64,000 nt of DNA from Apoderus coryli (lineage: Eukaryota > Arthropoda > Insecta > Coleoptera > Attelabidae), in assembly GCA_911728435.2 (NCBI GenBank), contig OU452198.1, forward strand, positions 34,005,902 through 34,069,901, in the 5' to 3' direction. Both the position numbers and the translations under genes were made by a program. The notes below the pieces were generated by a model, which saw nothing but the letters and a program-made list of their open reading frames with translations, had not been told where the DNA came from and searched no databases. Positions 53,680 to 64,000 of this stretch are shown here, one piece after another. Numbering within the stretch: the first letter of the stretch is position 1; each line of letters begins with the position of its first letter.

Positions 53680-53934
53680 GTAACGAACAAGAAACTGTAC
53701 ACCTGTTGGCAACACCGCTAGGCGTCTAGTCATACTCGAACGGGCTCTATCATAGAGCGTCTTAGAATAGAACAGAAGCAGCATTCCAGTGCGATGTGCA
53801 ACACGAAATGTGGTATAAAAAGGCGGAGAGACAGACACAGTGATAAGTCAGTCAATAGATAGCGAACAGTGTTGTGACATATACATAAATACTAGAAATA
53901 AATATTGAAAATAAATATAGTCATAGTTTTTACA
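53679..53934 (+). mobile_element. Probable solo LTR
   Basis: A 256-bp stretch runs from TGTAACG to TTACA. It has a TATAAAAAGG box (53814), a TCAGT initiator (53848-53852) about 35 bp on, and AATAAA signals near 53897, the order of an LTR promoter and terminator. No second LTR, primer-binding site or clear target-site duplication is seen, so the call is provisional. Confidence 0.45.
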
Positions 53935-54700
53935 GAAGTACCGACCAATGATTCCACTAGCCCATAAAACACACCAAACAGCCAGTTTTTCTGGATGTAA
54001 CGATGTCTCAACATACTCTTGAGGATTACCATTACTCCAATTACGGCAGTTTCGTTTATTGATTTATCCATTCAAACAAAAGTGAGCTTCATCGCTAAAC
54101 ACAATTCGCTTATGAAAATCGAGATCAACGGCAATCTTGTTTTGGGCCCATTCACCGAATCTACGCCTTGCTAGCTGATCGTGTGGCTTCAATTGTTGCC
54201 CGAGTTGGATTTTGTAAGCACGCAAACCAAGATCTTTCCACAAAATCTTCCATAAAGTGGATGAACACATATCCAATTCCTGTGCACGATATAGCGGATA
54301 GACTGATTCGGGTCTTCCTCTAGGCTACCATCGAATATTAACTCCTTCTTGTCTATACAAGAAGGTCCATCAGACGCTGAAAACGACATCGACTCGTCGC
54401 ATTCCCAACTACATTTCTGGCCCGCTGCTATATTATACTATATCTAAATATACTATACTATAAATATAAGCGCGGCGAATTGCTTTATAGACATGAAGAT
54501 CAGACGTACCGACACGATGAGAACCAACTATATTATTTTAACTGTGACGCTACACTCTACATCAGCAATAACTTCTTCTGTACGCACTGTATAACGTTTC
54601 TGTGGTGGCGTATTATGATTTAATTAAACGTGGTGCGAAAACGTTCCATACTTAGTTAATCGAATTAATTGCTCTGATGGACGATTATGTTGACCGTAAA
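53935..54700 (-). pseudogene. Tc1/mariner-superfamily transposase, broken
   Basis: Minus-strand pieces in order: YGQHNRPSEQLIRLT (helix-turn-helix start), TVRTEEVIADVE, then after ~200 bp of foreign sequence LEEDPNQSIR, CSSTLWKILWKDLGLRAYKI, QLARRRFGEWAQNKIAVDLD, FHKRIVFSDEAHFCLNG (first catalytic Asp in FSDEAHF), INKRNCRNW and PEKLAVWCVLWASGIIGRYF. The C-terminal third is lost at the LTR-like sequence. The inserted ~200 bp (54335-54545) recurs inverted at 60650-60850. Confidence 0.75.
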
Positions 54701-54802
54701 ATGGAGTAGTGGGCGATACGTATTTCACTTTAATTGGCGACGCTGTATATTTTTAAAATTTATTATTTATTTATTATTTATTATAATATTAATAAGCCTT
54801 AC

Positions 54803-57800
54803 CATTAATGGATATACAAACGTGTCTATATGATCATTACCGATTTCATTCTGTATCAGACAAGAATAGATCCCCAGATCCGCCCATTTTAGTCTGCGAA
54901 CTTTCAGTGAACCGTTTCGGTAGATTTCGAAACGATCGCCTTGTACAATTTCCTGGAACTCTGTTGCTTTTAAATTTTCATATTTAATCCACGTTAATTT
55001 TGGTACAGGATTGCCAGTTGATATACATGGCAGGATAATATCTTTTCCTGAAGAAACAAACGTTAAAAATTATTTGAATTACCTAATTGAAAGAAGAATA
55101 AGAAAATTATGATTACATATACCTATGTCGTCCATGTAAAATGTAGCCCAAAATGTGACTTTAGGTATTTGCTCAGCACCCAGAATTCCGGCATTTACCA
55201 ATTGTGCTAAATCCGTTTCGCGGCCCTCTTTGTCCAGTATGTTGATTGTGAGGTTTATACTTTTCTTAATATGGCCTTCGGCAACGCAACTGTAGTCCCC
55301 ATGGTGGCGAGGTAATAGGTATTGTAAGACTAGCTTCGCTTTTACTTGGGCGACTGCAAACCTTGCCATGGGGCCCGGGAAACCGTGATTCTAAATTAGT
55401 TAAGAAACTTTTTGAATTCTTTTTTAGTATCGGCATTTTTATAGTACATTATACTATACTGTGAAATAATAAATAGTCCATCCTGAGGAAGAGGATAAGG
55501 ATAAATAAAAGCAGTGTGTTCCACAAATTCTTTTTTCTACGACTGTCTTTAAATGCCTTTATTATATGCTCAATCATGATTTGAAAATGTAGTACATTGT
55601 AATGCTGTTTTTCATTTACCCGTGCACAATAAATATTTCCCACTAGTTGCGCACGGGTAAATTTCCTGGTACTGACAAAAGTAGCGTCGGCAATGAAAAA
55701 TCGCCTTAGCAACGCCGACAATACAAACACACCAAATAGACAATTTAGGTATTTATAATTAATAATAATTATAATTAAGTATTTCCCTAATTTCAAAACA
55801 CAAAAACAGTGATAGTGAATATAGTTTAACACCACCTAGTCAATTTAATACTTCTAACTTATCGTATTTAAGCTTAAGCCAACAGGGGTTAAATACAAAA
55901 AGGATTGATAATAATAATAATAATAATCTCTTTATTGTCTAACAGGTATAACTACCCAATTACAAGACAAAACAAAAATATATATTATGATATAATGACA
56001 TAGGTGATTGAAAATAAAACTAATAAAAGTAACAAAGGTATAAAATGGCCACTCAAATAACTACCTAAATAATATCAATTTCATTAGCCTGTAAGTACCC
56101 GCGCAGGTCACGCTTAGATGAATTGAGTGATACATTAAAGTAATTAATATTCTCATGGATAGGCAGACGATTGCAGTAGTTGCAAGCCCGAAAAAGGGGC
56201 GCCCTAGTTTCATAGTTTGCGTGAACCTGGGGCACCCAAAATATATCAGAAGCTCTTGCGTGTAAGCGGGGAACACGAAACCCAATCTGATGAAGCAGCC
56301 GAGGACAGTCCAGCAAACCGTTTATTAATTTGAAGATAAATATTTGAGAAACATAAATGCGCCGCTCGGACAATAGTTGAAACTGAAACCTGTTCAGCAA
56401 CAAACCGTGACTACAGCCGCGAGATGGAAAACATCCATCAAGCTTAAATGACAGATATTTTAAGAATTTGCGTTGGATGTTCTCAAGCCTCTGTATATGG
56501 ACATGATACATAGGTGACCAAACAATTGAGGCATATTCCAATTTGGACCGTACATAAGCAAAATATAGCGTTTTATTGCTATATTATATATATTATTAAA
56601 AAATTCTTTGTTTGTCGGAAAATGAATCCCAGCATCCTGAGTGCAGCCGCCAAAACATGTGAGACATGGTCATTAAAAGTCAATTCACTGTCAACATAAA
56701 TCCCGAGGTCCTTAATGACATTACATCTCTCCAACGCGATTCCATTAAGTATGTAGTTGTGCATCACAGGTGTAAGGCGTTTTGTAAACGTTATGGATTT
56801 ACATTTATTAGCATTTAAGGGAAGCTTGCTTAGGTCACACCATACAGACAGCATATGTAGGTCTCTTTGCAAACGATCACAATCATCGGCACACCGTACC
56901 ACACTGTACAACTTCAAATCATCCGCAAAAAGCAAGTGCTGACTTGAGAAATTATCACCAATACTGTTCACAAAGGTAGCCAAGGTACTACCCTGTGGGA
57001 CTCCACAAGGCACAAAGAAGCAATCAGACCGATAGCCATTATATTCAACGAACTGCTGACGAGTCGTTAAATATGACCCAAAAAATGCAATTAATTTCCT
57101 GCTGAAGCCAATGTCATTCATGCGTTGCTGCATCAAAGAATGATCGATCTTGTCGAAGGCTTTAGAAAAATCTGTGTAGATTGCGTCGACCTGAAAACCC
57201 CGACCAACAGCGGGATATAGATCCTGTAAGAAAGTCACTAAATTGCTTACAGTGGAGCGCTTCTGAAAAATTCATGTTGTTGCCAGACCAACTTAGCCTT
57301 CACCTGGTTGAACAGCTTATTATGTAGTGCAATCTCAAACACTTTAGAAAAATTAGATAGGATATAAATTGGCCGATAATTTACAATTTTATCAAGTTCG
57401 CCAGACTTATGTACAAGGCATACACGACCCATCTTCCAAGGGTCAGGAAATGTGTTAGATTGCAAAGAAAGGTTAAATATATATTGTAAAGGCTTGGCAA
57501 AGACGGTGGCACAATCCCTAATGATAAACGCAGGTATGTTGTCAACACCAGCGGTCATCTTCGGTCTCAGCCTCCTCAAAGCAACCAAAACATCATCAAA
57601 ATCCAACAAACCCACCGCGATCATATCATTATCATCATTAAACACGACAACAACGGCATTTTCTACGGAGTCAACGTACACTCCGCGGAAAAAACTCGCA
57701 AGCGCGGAAACAATACCCAATGGATCGGACAATGCAACCCCGCCATCATCGAACATCACACCCGGGATACGCGACCTCTGTTTCTTATTTCTTATGTACT

Positions 57801-60800
57801 TCGAAAGCTGTGTTGGATCGTCTTTGATTGAGTCCTGAATCCGGTTGACATAACTTCTATAGGCTTGGGAAATCCTTTGTTTAATCTGTGTTCTTAAAAA
57901 CTGAAACCTATGTAAGTGACTACACCGTGTCACAAGAAGATCTCCACTTTCGTAGACATTTATATTTCTCTTTAATATCTTTTATGAGATCGAGTGGATA
58001 CCAGCAGGGATAAGAGAATTTCTTAGATCGCGGTTTGAATGTGGGTACAGCAATATCCAGGATTGATGCTATCTTACAGTGAAACTGTTTCACGGCAGCG
58101 TTGACATCCGAAACATGATACAACCATGACCAGTCTTGCCCAGCTATTAATTCATACAACAGGAGATAATTTGCCTTATTGAAATTATATTTTCTTGTTT
58201 CTGTGCTTGGGCAGAAGTTTTTTTGTTGTGGATCTATATTACAAGAGAACCGTATGTGTATTGCCGGATGATAGACGTCCTCAGCTACTAAGGGAGGGCA
58301 TGGTTCAACCGTGCAACTAAAATTACACAAAACTAAATCAAGAACATCATTATGGCAATTAGATACATCATTATACGGTTGCAAGCTTAGCATATGACTA
58401 AAATCATGGATCGTAACCAACTTGGGATCTCTAATAGAGCTATCTGAGGAATAGTGTACGTTAAAATCGCCCACTATAATCAACTTACAATAATTATTAC
58501 ATTTAACAGAAATATTTACAACAAGATCGAAAAATTGTTCATAGTCAGTAACACTTGCTCTAGGCGGAAAATAAACACATATTACAAAAACCGAAAAGTT
58601 ATCAATAGTCAATTTGCAGCTCACAACGTCCACACATGGGAAAAGTTCAACATTGGGTAGCTGTTTAATTTGTTGACACTCGCAATCGGATCTTACGGCA
58701 ATTGATTGAATGGCGTGTTGCCAGATAGCTTCAAAGCTCAAGAAATATACTATCCTCGTATTTAAAAATTAAATTAAAATTTAATTCACTTACCATAGTG
58801 AGTATTTGGTCACCCTTGTACCAGTGTAGGACTGGTGGAGGTGTACCTCTGGCTTCACATACGAGTTCCAGTCGATCACCCACATATTGTGTTACAATTC
58901 TTTCAGTGAATGGTTCAAGCACCAAAAAGTTTTCGGAATTGAGGCGTGGTTCAGCTGTATAATTTTAATGAAAGTCTTCTTAAGTTAAATGGTAACAGTT
59001 CGTTTCATAAGAATGAAGTCAATTGTCAGAAAAATCTCGCGTTCACTTAGATTAATTTTAAGAAAATGCCTGGACACTTACTCTTTGAATTTTCAATAGT
59101 ACCATGATTAAAGATTCTGCTAGTTGCCAGATGTAAACCGCAGACTCCAATAAACGACAGTACGTACAGCTGAAACAATAAGAATTTTAAAACTAAAACA
59201 TTTTATTTTCTCTCTGAGTTTCCGGCAGACGAGTCCAAGAGTCGATGTTATAAATCACCCACCCTATAGTCCAGCCCGGCCCCGAGCGATTATTTCTTCC
59301 CAAAAACGAGACAAAAACTCCGTAGGAAGAAATTTACAACCGATGAATGTGTATTGGGGTTGCAGATGAATATACTGAAACAGTAACTATTACATTTTTG
59401 TTTTCTAATAATCATCCCCTATTCCCCGGAATTTGAAACGCCACCTGGTATGTTCAGTATCACCAATTAAGAGTAGGATCTGCTAGATAAGCATAATATG
59501 ATAACAGCATATCATCACAACCACACACCAATTTCTCATAAGTGATTTAAGATAATTAGTTCATTAATTTAAATTGGAAAACTGTTTATAAAATTAAATT
59601 GTTTAAAAGATGAGCATATGATAACAGCATATCATATGTTCATCTCTTAAACAATTTAATTTTATAAACAGTTTTCCAATTTAATTATCTTAAATCACTT
59701 ATGAGAAATTGGTGTGTGGTTGTGATGATATGCTGTTATCATATTATGCTTATCTATAGCTCCTACTAGAATATAACATTAATGCTGAGTATTTTTGGAA
59801 TTGTAGGCTGTAGTAGTGGCAATTCAGCCCAGTGTATATTGATGAGCTCCAAAGTATTTTATTAATATACAGGGTGATATGCATTATAAACGAAATTTTG
59901 TAACATCCCATTTTTCAATCATAAATTAATTTTAGAAATTTTTTTTTATTAATTTAAATGAAAAAACTCTTTATAACATATGAATTGTTTAGGACATGAG
60001 CATATTATGATAACAGCATATCATAATATGTTCATCTCATCATATTATGATAACAGCATATCATAATATGTTCATCTCATCATATTATGATAACAGCATA
60101 TCATAATATGTTCATCTCCTAAACAATTTAATGATTGTGATCATATATGCTGTTATCATATGCTGATCTTCTAAATTGGTGATTCCAATATATATATATA
60201 TATATATATGTTGTATACTTTTTTTTTACGTTTTCTAATTGATATAATTTTAAAAAAGATAGAACTGAATAAAATTAACGTTTAAGTTGCTAAACTTACT
60301 CCAAAATAACACATGACATTTCAGAATCTTGATATAATGTCTTTTGTTTTAAGCAAGATTAGATAGATAAAGTTTGTATTATTTAGTAATAAAATAATGT
60401 AAAGACAAAAATCTCTGTGTCGTGCCTAAAAATAAAAGTAAAAAGGCGATTCAAAAAATAAAGTGTTGGTTGTTTGTCTGTATGAATTGTAATAAAGATT
60501 ATTATTATATCATTATTAAAGAGCAGCTTACTTCACAGGGTGTTACAAAATTTGCCCTAAAATTTCCTTTAATGCAAATCACCCCATATATTAGAAAATT
60601 ACTTCGGAGCTAATCGATAGCCTTTTGACTGAATTGCCACTACTACTACCACAGTTTAATATACAGTTACTTCACTTCGTGTCGGAACGTTTTATCTCTC
60701 TGTCGACAAAGCAATTCGCCCAACTTATTGTAGTATAGTATCTTATCGTATATATAGATATAGTATAACATAGTAGCGGGCCAGAATGTGTCTGGGATTG

Positions 60801-62540
60801 CGACGAGTCGATGCCGTTTTTAGAGTCTACTGACCCTTCTTATCTATAGTTATTATTCTATGCTACTACCTACAATTCGTAAAAAAGGTTGTCAAAATTG
60901 ATTAAAGATGAAGATTTAATTAGATTTTGAAATATTCGCTAATTTTGACGAGGAGTGTATATTGGTAGCACCAATTTGCTTCATTATTTTCTACTCATAA
61001 GTAATCGAAGACAATTAGTTCATTAATTTAAATTGAAAAACTTTTTATAAAATTAAATTGTTTAGTAGCATATTATGATAACAGCATATCATAATATGTT
61101 CATCTCCTAAACAATTTAATGATTGTGATAATATATTATGCTGTTGTCATATGCGTATGTCCTAGATTGGTGATACCAACATATATGTTGTAGTAATAAT
61201 AATAATAATAATAGTCTTTATTCATGAGGTACAACTATGTACATAGAATGCGTCACAACGTCGTAATATATTACATTCACAAAATATTCATTTAACGAAT
61301 TTAAGTAACCAATCCCTTACGTTTCGTTTGAATTTACTAGGAGCTGTATTCACTTTTAGATGATGGGGCAGATGATTATACAACTTAATAGGCATTATAA
61401 GGCAACTATTTGCTGAGAGAGAGAGACGGTGTACAGGTACTCTTAAATTTAAATTATCTCTAAGATCGTAGTTAGAAATTTGACCTGTGCTCGTAAACCG
61501 ATCAATGTTAGAATACACGTAGAACATACACTCCAAAATGTAAATTGATGTTACTGTTAGAATTTTTAGATCTTTGAATAATTGACGGCGAGAATATCTG
61601 GCGGATTTGAATGTCATTGTTCTGATAATCCTTTTTTGCAGCACTCTCACCCACGCGACATGAGTTTCCCCACAACACGATAGAATAACACAGGACTGAA
61701 TTAACATTTGCAAAATAAAATGATCGCAATACATCAATTGAAACAAAGCTTCTCATTTTCCAAACTAAGAACGAAAGTCTGCAGAGCTTCACAGAAACGG
61801 TCTCGATTTGTTTGTACCAATTTAGCTGCGAGTCAATGTCAACACCCAAGAATTTCACATAATATGATCTCTGTACTAGCCGGTGATCCCCGTTAACAAT
61901 TCTCGTACTGTAGTTCACCTCCCTTGCTGAGAAATGTATATGATTTGTTTTTTCAAAATTCAAGACTAGATCGTTATTAGTACAATAATTCCGCATGTGC
62001 TCCAAACATTCATATCCTTTTGAACTTAAACTTGTATACCAGGGGTATTTAATGATAGTTTTCTAATTTTAACTAACTACTAAGTGTTTCGAATTTAAAA
62101 TAGAATGGTGGGCAGTACTTTTTGAACAGCATCGACATTCTGTTAGTTTTGAGAATTTTTGTTATCAAACTGTCTATAAAAGATCTGATTCTGCCAGGAA
62201 TTGAATTATTATAGTGACAAGAAGTCACTGGGAGCTAATGGATGTAGGGGTTGTGTAGAATCTAGAACATATGCTGAGAGATGATATGCAGTGCTGCATT
62301 ATTCGTATCGGTGTCTAAATTTTTGTATTTGGCTTAAAGTAAAATCTGTCTCCTCATACGCTGATTCGAGGTTTTTGATTGTATCAAATCTCAACATATT
62401 TGTATGTGTAAATAAAAAATTAAACTTACCACACTGCCCGTTCTGTGATTTTTTGTATAAAATACTAACAGATCCCAACAATAGTACATTGGAATAAGGA
62501 ATACTATTAACACCAAAATGTCCGATATTATATCCCACAT
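54803..62540 (-). CDS. Imp-L2-like secreted two-Ig-domain protein, copy C
   Basis: Exons on the minus strand: 62430-62540, 59082-59169, 58794-58954, 55123-55390 and 54803-55047; 291 codons without a stop, phases as in A and B. Ig 1: LELVCEARG, LHWYKG, GDYSC. Ig 2: IILPC, LTWIKY, LGIYSC; end DTFVYPLM. In A and B the frame upstream of exon 2 is open (ATG at 17884 and 43775). Here it has an in-frame stop at 59203-59205, which supports exon 2 starting at CAG|CTG and needing exon 1. The read-through tail past GTAAGG also differs from A and B, so that tail is probably intron. Intron 3 carries a 2.8-kb non-LTR element and intron 1 a 0.84-kb one. Confidence 0.8.
55528..55870. mobile_element. Truncated copy of the TTTTTCTACGACTGT MITE
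   Basis: It starts with the same terminal repeat as 48887-49293 and is collinear with it in inverse orientation, including CCCACTAGTTGC. The far terminal repeat is missing. It lies in intron 3 of gene C. The long antisense frame across it is not a gene. Confidence 0.65.
56065..57933 (-). pseudogene. Reverse transcriptase of the 2.8-kb non-LTR element, frameshifted
   Basis: Three frames give RNKKQRSRIPGVMFDDGGVA, VHKSGELDKIVNYRPIYILS (57933-57247), then YTDFSKAFDKIDH (motif A), PCGVPQGSTLATF (motif B with a small deletion), HLLFADDLKLY (motif C) and LPLNANKCKSITF (57238-56579), then SIVWSPMYHVHIQRLENIQR to the stop at 56065. Breaks lie near 57243 and 56560. It parallels the 28.6-kb copy closely but is clearly older. 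Confidence 0.85.
57920..58712 (-). pseudogene. APE-type endonuclease part of the 2.8-kb non-LTR element
   Basis: The frame begins inside the domain at SIAVRSDCE, followed by VFVICVYFPPRASVTDYEQF, LIIVGDFNVHYSSDS (GDFN catalytic box) and CHNDVLDLVLCN (DLVL box). It then passes to a linker with KKFSYPCWYPLDLI and the region before the reverse transcriptase. The N-terminal catalytic Asn/Glu part is missing. Confidence 0.8.
59290..59470 (+). pseudogene. Mariner C-terminal relic, unit C copy
   Basis: Corresponds to 44030-44220 in unit B, including AGAAATTTACAA, the ATTTTTGTTTTCTAATAAT stretch and ACGCCACCTGGTATGTTCAG. Only remnants of the coding frame remain. Confidence 0.5.
59491..59750. repeat. 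260-bp palindrome of the GATAACAGCATATC family
   Basis: The left arm (59491-59615) and right arm (59635-59750) are near-exact inverted copies, including CACACACCAATTTCTCATAAGTG. They centre on CATATGATAACAGCATATCATATG, itself a hairpin near 59625. Unit B holds a partly deleted form at 44230-44580. Confidence 0.85.
59990..60180. repeat. Tandem 40-bp hairpin units, three copies
   Basis: CATATTATGATAACAGCATA...TGTTCATCTCAT is repeated head to tail three times (60001-60120), each copy a hairpin with 12-bp arms and ACAGCA loop. A fourth, inverted unit follows the AAACAATTTAATGATTGTGA spacer. Confidence 0.85.
60187..60210. repeat. (AT)n microsatellite
   Basis: About 11 AT units. In unit B the same place has only CATATATG, so the run expanded in unit C. 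Confidence 0.8.
60534..60594. mobile_element. ~60-bp micro-MITE, inverse copy
   Basis: CACAGGGTGTTACAAAATTT at the left and TGCAAATCACCCCATAT at the right are the same two ends as at 45195-45250, in reverse orientation. Confidence 0.5.
60650..60850 (+). repeat. Repeat shared with the insert at 54335-54545
   Basis: CGTGTCGG...AAAGCAATTCGCC...AGCGGGCCAGAATGT...GCGACGAGTCGATG...CTTCTT is collinear with the complement of 54340-54540. The short interspersed family is not recognised. Confidence 0.6.
61193..62031 (-). mobile_element. 839-bp non-LTR retrotransposon, 5'-truncated, TTGTA duplication
   Basis: TTGTA occurs at 61188-61192 and 62032-62036. Unit B has the uninterrupted sequence (CATATATGTTGTATACGAGG near 45571). 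The (ATT)n tail lies at 61193-61212 with GAATAAAGAC upstream of it on the minus strand. The coding part is in two frames, broken by one frameshift. Confidence 0.8.
61288..62005 (-). pseudogene. Non-LTR reverse transcriptase C-terminal part, one frameshift
   Basis: Frame 1 (62005 to about 61660) reads NDLVLNFEKTNHIHFS, VKFLGVDIDSQLNWYKQIE and SIVLWGNS. Frame 2 (about 61700 to 61288) reads VLQKRIIRTMTFKSARYSRR, LFKDLKILTV, LRVPVHRLSLSANS and IKLYNHLPHHLK up to a stop. This is the palm end, thumb and C-terminal region of a non-LTR enzyme of another lineage than the 28.6-kb element. A single shift near 61660 breaks it, which suggests a fairly young copy. Confidence 0.75.
62170..62390 (-). pseudogene. 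hAT relic, unit C copy
   Basis: It shares QKFRHRYE and AGGAATTGAATTATTA-type segments with 21640-21900 and 47490-47700, but most of the coding text is lost. Confidence 0.4.
62430..62540 (-). CDS. Gene C exon 1: N-terminal hydrophobic exon
   Basis: 37 codons, MWDIISDILVLIVFLIPMYY at the start, ending before GTAAGT in phase 0. The hydrophobic core and length are kept while the C-terminal third varies (VFYTKNHRTGSV here). Confidence 0.6.
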
Positions 62541-62609
62541 TTTGATTAAAATTAAAAATTCGTGTAAGGAATTAAAAACAAACAATACTACAGCTACACT
62601 TTAGTGATA

Positions 62610-62646
62610 GACACTGACAACCTTAAAATTAGAGGGAATAAATATT
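62610..62646 (-). promoter_or_regulatory. Core promoter of gene C
   Basis: TCAGT initiator with A(+1) at 62615 and TATTTATT at 62637-62644, about 29 bp upstream. The ATG is 75 bp downstream. Same geometry as copy A. Confidence 0.6.
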
Positions 62647-62990
62647 GTGATCCATAAAATAAGTACGATTTGTATATTAGTTATCAGTTGGATGAGTTTT
62701 TTTGCTACATCGGAGAATTTTAGTGCTATTGAAATTTAAGCAGCAGGTATGTTTCATACAACAGAAATATATTTGGTTTCTTTTAAGTAAATAGTAAACT
62801 AGATACAGGGTGGCTCTTGGGCACGTTGATTTGACATTTTTTGGCAGCATTAGAATTTTGGTTCTCTTCGAGATTTTAATTAGAGGGAAAGTAGGTAAAT
62901 GTACCGTTATACGTTCTTTTAAAGGTATTTTGATGCTCTTAACTCTTAATAAATCTTTTGTTTTTTCTCACATAAATCGATTCGTTTTGC
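62645..62990 (-). promoter_or_regulatory. Conserved upstream block of gene C
   Basis: Counterpart of 25256-25620 and 48362-48720. It is shorter by small deletions but keeps TTATCAGTTGG, AGGGTGGCTCTTGGGCACG and AATCGATTCG in order. Confidence 0.5.
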
Positions 62991-63307
62991 TTTTATCTAC
63001 TACATAATTTTCTTACCTGCCCTAAAAGTTATCTCCATTAAGTACCCAGAGTATTTTGACCGGTTTATTATTTTTTCAAAATGTAACTGTAACGTGATTA
63101 GATGTTATGTAATTGCGGATAATGAGTCAAAACACTAGATCGCCAGCAGCTGTTCATCAGGTGGCACTGAGCCGTAGGTTTTGAAAACTTGTTGGTAAAA
63201 GAAAGCTGGAAACCAAAGTTGAGCGCCATTTGTTTTTGTAGGGTAAACCAAGAAACCCCACAGAAAAGTCTATATAGCTTGTGAAGAAAACACAAAAGGT
63301 GTATCAT

Positions 63308-64000
63308 ATTATGTGTCAAATTTGGCTGTACTTTCAGAGCAGATTTGTTTAGCGTTGGATAATCTTGGACAAGTTGATGTGCTATATACGGATTTTAAAA
63401 AAGCCTTTGACAGGATTAATCATCATTTGTTGATATTGAAGCTGAAGGAGTTTGGATTCAATCATAGGCTTGTTGACTTATTTAGTTCGTACTTGATTGG
63501 TCGGAGTCAATTTGTGGAGTATAGTGGTTACAGATCCAAAACTTTTGTTTTGTCTTCTGGAGTGCCTCAGGGTTTCAATTTGGGATCTTTACTCTTTAAT
63601 ATATTCGTAAACGACTTGATTGAGTCACTTGTTTGTAGCAAACTTGCTTATGCTGATGATCTGAAAATTTTTCAAGATATCAGGACACAGAGTGACTGTC
63701 AGGCTCTCCAGCATAATATGGGTAGACTCTGTGAGTGGTGTTCGGCAAATAGATTGCCACTCAATATTTCTAAGTGCAAAATTATCACTTTCTCGCGCTT
63801 GAAAAACGCGACAATGTACGACTATGTATTATCGGGTGAAAAAGTTGATCGAGTCAGTGAGGGGTATAATTTTTATAGTGAATTTACTTTTGTTTCTCAA
63901 ACGAATGAAGTTGTATTGTCTGCTTCACAGATGTTGGGATATATCATAAGAAATAGTAGATATTTCAGCGATATCAATACTGTGAAACTGTTGTATTATG
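63308..64000 (+). CDS. Non-LTR reverse transcriptase, running off the window end
   Basis: An open plus-strand frame with no start of its own: SNLAVLSEQICLALD, VLYTDFKKAFDRINHHLL (motif A), SYLIGRSQFVEY, LSSGVPQGFNLGSLLFNIFV (motif B), KLAYADDLKIF (motif C, catalytic YADD), CSANRLPLNISKCKIITFSR, then ASQMLGYIIRNSRYF at the edge. The segment after SRLKNATMYDY (EKVDRVSEGYNFYSEF) lacks the usual DLGV box. Motif B has GFNLGS where GSxLGP is usual, so the copy is probably decayed. It is 5'-truncated at about 63300 and lies upstream of gene C. Confidence 0.75.

Larger units (their letters stand above)
55908..58712 (-). mobile_element. 2.8-kb non-LTR retrotransposon in intron 3 of gene C
   Basis: The (ATT)n tail (minus strand) lies at 55908-55927, preceded by a 3' UTR with ACAATAAAGAG. 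The element extends through reverse transcriptase into the endonuclease domain and is 5'-truncated at about 58712. There the intron resumes with GTGTTGCCAGAT, shared with genes A and B. Same family as 28559-30575. Frameshifts show that it is dead. Confidence 0.85.

Noticed and set aside
55449..55835. 128-codon minus-strand ORF
   Set aside because: It runs across a MITE copy. The frame is not kept in the related copy at 48887-49293 and has no domain.

Overview
The window is eukaryotic, AT-rich and dominated by repeats. Short exons with GT-AG introns, arthropod TCAGT initiators, an insect-type Imp-L2-like gene family and insect transposon families (Tc1/mariner, hAT, Crypton, Penelope-like, jockey/CR1-like) point to an insect nuclear genome. 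The order cannot be fixed from sequence alone. All calls come from reading and translating by eye; no database was searched.

The only host genes I can support are three tandem minus-strand copies of a secreted two-Ig-domain protein resembling insect IMP-L2, the insulin/IGF-binding factor. Copy A spans 16.2-25.1 kb, copy B 40.0-48.3 kb and copy C 54.8-62.5 kb. Each has five coding exons in matching phases, giving 291, 290 and 291 codons. Each has a TCAGT initiator about 75 bp upstream of the ATG and a shared ~370-bp upstream block. A non-coding block (R: 4.4-5.95, 27.6-32.4, 51.7-53.3 kb) precedes each copy. The locus therefore reads as a segmental tandem triplication of [R block - gene - promoter - upstream block].

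Layout. 1-4.4 kb: non-coding, with Penelope-type hammerhead relics, a tRNA-like sequence and a TACCTA-rich stretch. 4.4-5.95: R block 1. 5.97-15.36: a ~9.4-kb satellite of ~247-250-bp monomers, broken by one retrotransposon 3' end. 15.4-25.6: gene A, whose introns hold Penelope, Tc1/mariner, foldback, hAT and non-LTR insertions. 25.8-27.5: two deleted DNA transposons. 27.6-32.4: R block 2, split by a 2-kb non-LTR element and a 533-bp MITE. 32.5-36.2: a Tc1 transposon split by a nest of palindromic Penelope-like sequence. 37.1-38.8: a 1.7-kb foldback. 39.6-48.7: gene B with a foldback, a hammerhead-bearing Penelope terminal repeat, a Harbinger-like 5' end, mariner relics and a Crypton. 48.8-51.7: MITEs. 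51.7-53.3: R block 3. 53.4-54.7: a Crypton fragment, a probable solo LTR and a broken transposase. 54.8-63.0: gene C with a 2.8-kb non-LTR element in an intron. 63.3-64.0: a reverse transcriptase running off the end.

The paralogous units supply empty sites for several insertions (hAT at 22.1-24.8 kb, non-LTR at 61.2-62.0 kb, non-LTR at 28.6-30.6 kb, MITE at 30.8-31.4 kb). Insertion boundaries and target-site duplications can therefore be read inside one window. The most unusual items are the satellite with its higher-order repeats, hammerhead-ribozyme-like cores in Penelope terminal repeats, and GATAACAGCATATC hairpins kept at the same place in all three gene units.
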